This document shows, in pieces, positions 58,060 through 64,000 of a stretch of 64,000 bases of DNA (position 1 is the first letter of the stretch; each line of letters starts with the position of its first letter). Made by a program: the position numbers and the translations under genes. The notes under the pieces are model-generated. The model ran no database searches, was not told where the DNA came from, and was given only the letters and a program-made list of their open reading frames with translations. Source of the DNA: Alnus glutinosa (taxonomy: Eukaryota; Streptophyta; Magnoliopsida; Fagales; Betulaceae); NCBI RefSeq assembly GCF_958979055.1, contig NC_084894.1, positions 21,793,616 through 21,857,615 of the forward strand, in the 5' to 3' direction.

Positions 58060-58863
58060 GAGAACAAAGAGGATGTGGTTTGCGAAAATGTGACTATTTT
58101 GGATATGAATTTAAAGAAGAAGGACCAGTCTTGGTGAGCAAAGCTGCTGTGTCATGAAAAAAGGAAGAAGTGGCACAAAGTTCTCACTGCCTCTCTTCTT
58201 GAATCACCAAGGAAAACACCTTATTGATAGGTGGAAGAGGATCTATCAGAAGAATCTAACCTCTGATGTTAGCAAAAGACTCGTTTAAGCCCATGAGAAA
58301 ATGAAATACATACTCTTGATGATGATGCTCAACAAGAACCTTCGATCCACCACAAGAACAATTGGAAACAGGACTAAAACTCAATAACTCATCCCAAAGC
58401 CCCTTCAATTGAGTATAGTAGGCATTGACCGAATTGTTACCGTGAGCAAGAACAGAGATTTTCTTTTGCAATTGAAAAACTCTGGGAACCATTGCTCTGA
58501 GAGAAGCGTTCTTGAAGATCGGACCACATAGCAGCAGCTGAATCAATGAAGATCACGCTATTGGCTATCTCAGCAGAGATCGAGTTGATGATCCATGAGA
58601 GGACCATCGTATTACATCGCGTCCAAGCAGAAAAAAAAAGAAGAATCAGTAGAGGATGGTTTTGGAATGGAACCAACAAGAAAACCTACTTTATTTTTGG
58701 CAGTGAGAGCCATCTCCATAAATCGACTCCAAGTGCTAAAATTATTGCCGGTCAAAATCTGAGAGACGAGCACAGTGTCGGGATTGTCGTCGTTGTGAAG
58801 AAAGAACAGACTAGAAGCATTCTCATTGGAGAATGGAGGAGGAATAGCAGAAGAATCGTTCAT
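58060..58863 (-). pseudogene. copia gag remnant
   Basis: Starts at 58863 (MNDSSAIPPPFSNENASS) and shows the copia gag signature LTGNNFSTWSRFMEMAL, followed by WSDLQERFSQSNGSQ and LKGLWDELLSF. A shift at a poly-T run near 58630 and another near 58540 break the frame. Further on, CSHYGLLRHTIEKCYKLHGY (near 58010-58070) is the zinc knuckle. Confidence 0.82.
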
Positions 58864-59099
58864 GGTTGAACGCTCTGATACCATCACAGAATATGAATGT
58901 AAGGAAGAAGATGAACTCAGAGAGAGAGAGTGAGATTGGAATCTGATCTCATTCGACGAAAATGAAATATTACAATAAGGTTTGTATATATACAAACTGG
59001 AAAGCGAATAGGATAATTACACGTGTATGAGCCAATCTAACAGATTGAACATAAATACAACTAAATTAAAACTCATCTAACTAATCTAATAGCTTGGTC

Positions 59100-59789
59100 A
59101 TAGATCTACAGTTTGAAAGCCCGCGCCAATCCCAAAAAAAAAAAAAAAAAAAAAATCATGACGAGAAGCAAAAGACAAATTGAAGGAAGTTCCTCCCATC
59201 AGTTTGCAAGGGGATGGATATTAGAGGATAAACCTCTGCCACAAGTTATTCACCGCATCAACACATCTCTGCATCAACAAGTCTGTTAGAGGATAAACCT
59301 TTAACAACAACGATGATTTATTTCATATATTTTGTTAAATAATATACAACAAAGCAAATAAATCAAATAATAGTTCTACCCAACTATTGCTACCTATTGG
59401 CTACTCATTATTGATCACAACTACTAATCAACTGAATACAACACAAATGGATAAACACAACAATGATCAAAACAACTCCCAAGTTTATCATCAGAATTCT
59501 ACTCTTCTGTCGCTTTACATAGTTTGCATGCACACACAAATTAAAATCAAGCCATAACATGGAGAAACTGAATAGTTAAAGAAACGAAATTGATATCTTT
59601 TGTTTGAATTCATTGTATTGCACATGCACCAAGATGATCATCTATTTTCCACACCACGATAATCATTTATTTAATTTTTGTTGGAATTTAAGCTAATTTC
59701 TCTCAAAAAGAAGACATTTTTAATTAGTTAAACTTAAAAATCACCACTAGTTATTTGGGGGGGGGGGGGAGCAGTACGTAGAGCATTCC
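59100..59789. other. Tail of the 27236-type element and 3' flank of copy R
   Basis: 59107-59300 repeats 28925-29106 (AGAAGCAAAAGACAAA, GAGGATAAACCTCTGCC). 59300-59780 repeats the 3' flank of copy P. A G run at 59758-59769. No gene is seen. Confidence 0.7.
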
Positions 59790-62493
59790 TTATGGGTGAA
59801 GGATATCAAGCGAGCTCAAGCGGGCTATTGGTACGCACACAAGATCATGGGCTCTTGGAGCTGTCAATCCGGGCCCCTCATCCATATTAACAACAACATT
59901 TTCACCGTCCATTATCCCACCTCGTTGTCCGACCAACTTAAAATCAAAGCACTGGATCATAGCTGAGAGCAGTGCTGGGAGCTCTTGCATGGCCAAATTT
60001 ATGCCAGGGCAACTCCTCCTCCCAGACCCAAATGGCAAATATTGAAATTGTTGTCCCCTAACATCGATCATGCCCATACCCTCCTTCGGCAAGAATCTCT
60101 CAGGCTCAAAGTCCAATGGGTTTTTCCAGTAATTGGAGTCCCTTCCAATGGCCCATACATTCACAAATAGCAAACTATTTGCTGGGATGACATAGTTTCC
60201 AATCCTACGATCTTCTATGCATTTTCTTGCGACCATAGGCAATGGTGGGTGAAGCCTCAATGTTTCCTTTATGATGGCATTGATGTATGGAAGATTTGGA
60301 ACGTCTGATTCTTGGACTAATCTACTGTTCTTGACAACATTATTGATCTCCTTACGAGCTTTTTCGAGCACCATTGGATGGTTGATAAGCTCCGCTAATG
60401 CCCATTCGGTTGCAATTGCTATTGTATCTGTACCTGCTGCAAAGAAATCCTTGAAAGGATGTACATGTGCAAAGATATTAGATTTTAGTATTGACAAATT
60501 CGGTGCTATAACTTATTTTGTTGTAAGTTTTAGTCTACTGGTTAAGACGATGAAGAATTTCATTTAAGACTGAATCCAAATCAAATTAGAAGACCTAGAA
60601 GATGTGGTTAAGCCTAATCAAACAAGAAAATGAGCAAATTGGAATTTCATCAAGTGGAGTTAAAATTGGATTTGTCAATTTTAGATTGAGCACATCTTTG
60701 TATTTGAACCATAACTTTCAGCTCAAGTATCAAATTGTAGTGAAATCAGCGATGTTAGAAAGCTAACACAAAAGCAATAAATATTTTTGAAATAGGTTTT
60801 CCTTAATTCAGACATTTACTATACCAAAATTGCTCCACAATACGGTACTGAAAATCTAGGAGAATTTTTTTGAAATCCTATTCTAACTCGAACTGGATTT
60901 CATTCAGAGGTCTATTTAATTAAATGGACTTTCAAGCACAAATTTATTAAGGATTCTACTCTATAATTTAGTGTGCTAAGAGAGGGTTTTAGACCTTGAC
61001 TATTAATGTTAAATCTCTCTTAGAGTTTTGGTTATTGTTTAACCATCAACCTTGAACAATTGAAGCTAAGTGGAGTTGTGGTTAAGGAAATCAAGAAGAA
61101 AAACTCTCCAAAGGTTCTGGGAGAGAAGCAAACAAGTGGGTCACTTGTTGTAATTCAAAAGTGTGACGACTGCAAAGATTTTGTGGGTATTAACATCTTG
61201 TGATTCACGGATTCTTCGTTATTGGATTGATTTCCTGGATTGACTACCCTGGAGTGGTTTTTTTCTTTGAGTTCAAAGTGTTTCCACTTTGTCACCAAAT
61301 ATTTGTGTCAACTGCTTTATTGTTTTTCATATTTTGGTGATTGTTTGCTTGTGGTTGATTAAATTTTTAATTCCGCATTATATTGTCATACACCTATTTA
61401 ATCCCCCTTCTAGGTGTTGTTTGGAATCTGATTTATATTTTCAAAAGAAATACTAATGGAATCAAATATGTAAAATTAAAATCGGTCAAAAATATAGGGC
61501 GATTATTTGGTATTTTTGCCTTTTCTTTTGTGTTTTGAAAATAAGGGAGAAAAAGGACCAAAAAGATTGCAAACAGTAAAAAGATTCCATTTGATTAGAA
61601 GAACGTACCACAATCAGGGCTTTGATATGAGCCCTGGTCAATTTTATCTCCTAATTTTCGTCCTCCGAAAAATCGAGCAAAATGTCCATGAAATCCTTCA
61701 CTTGATGCTCTCGACCATCACGTTCTCTTTCTCCATTTCCCTTCTTTTTCCTCAAATCTTCGCGTTCTGTAATAATCTTCTCCACTAAAGCATCAAACCT
61801 CCTATGAATGTCTTCAATTCTCTTCCCAAATCCCTGCAAATCCAAATGCTTGCAAAACCATATATAGTCAGTGACATTAAACTCTCCAAAAATCTGTACC
61901 ACTTCACGTATCACAGCCCTAGCCTCCTCGGCCCGACCAAGCATCATTTGAGAAATTATATTATTAGTCAATTTCAACAACTCCTCGGTAACATTAACAG
62001 CCTCACCGGCCTCAGACTTGTCGGCCAAAACTCTTAAGAGCCGAAGATATTCTTTCTCTCTAAGCGAAATAAAGGCGTTGACAGTACGGCTGCCAAGGAG
62101 CTCGTTTGCGCTCAACTTCTTCATGAAGATCCAATAGGGCCCGTTGGGTGCAAATGATGCAAAAGAAGAGTTATACGTGAGACGGTCAATGGCGATGGTG
62201 TGCTTGCGTGAAGTGAAAGAGAGTTCGTTGGTTTTGAGAAGTTCTTTTGCGTACTCCGGCGTGGAGGCGACGATGCATGGAACTGAGCTAAGGCGGAGAG
62301 AAAATAAGGGCCCGTAGCGAAGGGATAGCTTGTGGAGAGACTGGTGGATGATGGGGCCAAGGAGGTGGAAGTGGCCGATGATCGGTATGGCTATGGGGCT
62401 TGGTAGGAGCTTTGAATGGAAGGCGGAGAATAATATGGTTGAGATCAAGAGCCCTACAAGAAGGATTAGGACGAGTAGGAGCTCTATTGCCAT
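59790..62493 (-). pseudogene. CYP93B: CYP93B-like cytochrome P450, copy R, one premature stop
   Basis: Exon 1 is 61609-62493 (295 codons; one extra codon near FASFAPNG against Q) and exon 2 is 59790-60449, with an intron of 1,159 bases as in Q. Codon 281 is TAG (61651-61653) where Q has TCG, just before the exon junction. A translated product would lack the I helix and the heme-binding part and be inactive. Everything else, including PERF and [10 protein letters not shown], is intact, so it is a very young pseudogene or an allele-level null. The TAG could also be a polymorphism. Confidence 0.9.
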
Positions 62494-63130
62494 GGCTTCT
62501 GATGTAAAACTTTTATCGATAATAGATTCTTATACTTTGATGTTGTCTAATAATTTACATGAACTTGAACGTACATGCAGACAACCTTAATTATCTGGAT
62601 TAATATATAATAACACTTTTTTAAATAGAGTTATGTGAAAAGGACAGAGTTAAGTTTGTTTCAAAAATTTTCGATGGCTTCAAAGCAACAAACTTATTCA
62701 TGCAGTACTACTTACCTACCGCGCTTGCAGGGAGGCCAATATCTATTATAATTAATTAGCTATAATTTACTTAATTAATGAGATCGATTTTTGGCCACGC
62801 GGGGGACTGGGAACTGTCAAATTTCTCAAGGGAGGCCTGCCATGCAGGGTAGTTGCATGCAGTATGTGGAGGAGAAGATGCATTATATTCTACTATTTTC
62901 TTTTTCTTGCGGCGTGAGATTCCCACGCCGGGGACTGGGAACTGTTTTCTTTTTCTTCTTTTTTTTTGTTTTTTTTTTTTTTTTAAAAAAAATAAGTATA
63001 TTTATTTATTTATTAATAAATTTATATTTTTTTATTAAGATGGACTTGTGTCACCATCTTATTGGAGACGTGTGAAGCTGATGTGGCATTTGACGAAATC
63101 TACTAAAATTTTTAAAAGAATTTGACTCCA
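62494..63130. other. 5' flank of copy R
   Basis: Matches the 5' flank of Q up to the empty MITE site at about 62765-62773, then the sequence after the Q MITE (ATGAGATCGATTTTTGGCC). T-rich tract near 62950-62990. No gene is seen. Confidence 0.6.
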
Positions 63131-63240
63131 GTGGTCGATTTGTAATTATTGCTAATCACAAGGACCTTCCATGAACTTTTTAAACCATAGGGAGTGAAAA
63201 ATAATTATGGCATACCACAGAGACTAAAATGGTGCAATTA
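63131..63240. mobile_element. One arm of a GGATAATTGCA-family MITE
   Basis: GATTTGTAATTATTG, CATGAACTTTTTAAACCA and TGGTGCAATTATA correspond to the right arm of the family. No left arm was found nearby. Confidence 0.55.
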
Positions 63241-64000
63241 TATATTTTTATTAATCAAGTTCTTTTTGGGCAATTTTTTTCACTTGCTGCTAATGCATTA
63301 CCCGAATTAAGCACCTAAATTAACGTACTCTCACTAATGTTATAGACTTATAGACTAGCTCATTTAAGATGCGCATTAACTGAGCATCTTTGAACAACAT
63401 TTTGAGGAAAAATGCTACACATGAGCCCTTTGTCCGTCTTTCATCCGCCACTTTCCCACGTGGCAATCCCATTTTATTAAAAAAAAATTGAAACGAAAAT
63501 AGGAGGACAAAATCACGGGTTGGATAAACAAAAACCATTTCCCCCAAAAATTTCCCCCCTTTCTCTTTCCCTCAAAAATCTCCCCCCATTTCGACCAAAA
63601 ATCCGACGCCCTTGCCAACACCGACGCCGCTCGCTCTCCCTCGAAGTCTCTCAAAACCAGTAGATCCGACACCCAGCTCTCTCTCTCTCTCTAGTACCCA
63701 GCACAAACCGGCCGCCCAGATCTGACGCCGACGTCGCTCTCTCTGTCAAACCCAGCAGACCGGCCCACCGATCGGCGCCCAGATCGACTCCTAGCTCTCT
63801 CACAGACCGGCACCGGATCTCCGACGTTGCCCAGATCGACCGGGTTTCTCGACGACCCACCCGCCTAACTCTCTCGAACCCAGCACAGACCGGCCGTGCC
63901 AGCTCTCTCTCTCGAACCCAACAAACTGGCCCACCAACCGACACCCAGATCTCTCACAGACAGGCCCACCGACCGGACCGGATCTCCGACGCCGCCCAGA
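63241..64000. other. Window end: unidentified CT-rich, GC-richer sequence
   Basis: 63241-63400 repeats the flank at 52610-52760. From 63405 (GAGGAAAAATGCTACACATG) the composition changes sharply to C-rich with many CTCTCTCT, CAGATCGAC, ACCGGCC and CCGACG(C/T)C units in loose tandem array. This looks like the beginning of a transposable element or the 5' region of one. The open frames on the minus strand follow the repeats and are not supported as genes. Confidence 0.45.

Larger units (their letters stand above)
56957..59095 (-). mobile_element. Internally deleted Ty1/copia element
   Basis: LTR-like direct repeats of about 200 bases lie at 56957-57177 and about 58886-59095 (shared TTTGTATATATACAAACTGG). 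On the minus strand the order is LTR, primer site TGGTATCAGAGC (tRNA-iMet), gag, zinc knuckle, RNase H, a purine tract (GCGGGGGGC) and LTR. Protease, integrase and most of reverse transcriptase are missing, evidently through one deletion near 57870. Gag and RNase H also carry frameshifts or stops. Confidence 0.85.
52758..63400. repeat. Tandem segmental block containing P450 copy R
   Basis: Parallels 43212-52755: hAT, two MITEs, hairpin repeat, P450 and upstream flank in the same order. It additionally contains the copia remnant and lectin-kinase fragment (about 56100-59300), and a 3' flank that matches copy P rather than Q. Confidence 0.82.

Noticed and set aside
63651..63944. Arg/Gly-rich frames on the minus strand at the window end
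   Set aside because: They follow CT-rich imperfect repeats, overlap in several frames and show no domain.

Overview
The window is plant nuclear DNA, most likely from a woody rosid eudicot. The evidence is an Athila-type Ty3/gypsy retrotransposon, a Ty1/copia relic, a MuDR-like transposon, many MITEs, an Asn-rich ESB1-type dirigent gene, a P-class PPR gene and three CYP93-type cytochrome P450 copies, all in AT-rich sequence with long homopolymers and (AT)n tracts. Species cannot be fixed from the sequence. There are no bacterial features, CRISPR arrays or canonical tRNA genes.

Layout. 1-9883: a degenerate Athila-like gypsy element whose 5' LTR is cut by the window edge; it sits inside a GGGTTAAATA-terminus MITE (tail 9884-10355). 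10794-11634: hAT-like element. 11989-12831 (-): dirigent gene. 13963-14184: tRNA-derived SINE. 14892-16364 (-): intact PPR gene. 15382-22765: near-identical 3.7 kb tandem duplication whose second unit holds only the 5' two thirds of the PPR gene. 22384-23916: complete long-TIR MITE. 24408-25750: solo LTR in a CACTA-like relic. 27236-29106: non-coding copia-derived element.

29593-62493 is a tandem array of three CYP93B-like genes, all on the minus strand: copy P (two stop codons, LINE-like insertion in its intron), copy Q (intact, 513 aa) and copy R (one stop codon). Between P and its own upstream sequence lies a 7.6 kb MuDR-like element (34340-41932) with 9-bp target duplication and 214-bp almost identical TIRs. 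It carries a four-exon transposase on the plus strand and, convergently from the other TIR, a two-exon gene for a small GRF zinc-finger/coiled-coil/membrane protein. This arrangement mirrors mudrA/mudrB of maize MuDR, but the second protein belongs to a different family. It is the most interesting object in the window.

Q and R lie in tandem blocks of about 10 kb (about 43212-52755 and 52758-63400) that share old hAT and MITE insertions. They differ by younger ones, so several empty sites can be read directly. Block R also holds an internally deleted copia element and a fragment of a G-type lectin receptor kinase gene. Host functions that remain probably intact are lignin-related dirigent activity, organellar RNA processing (PPR) and flavonoid P450 chemistry (copy Q); nearly everything else is mobile DNA.
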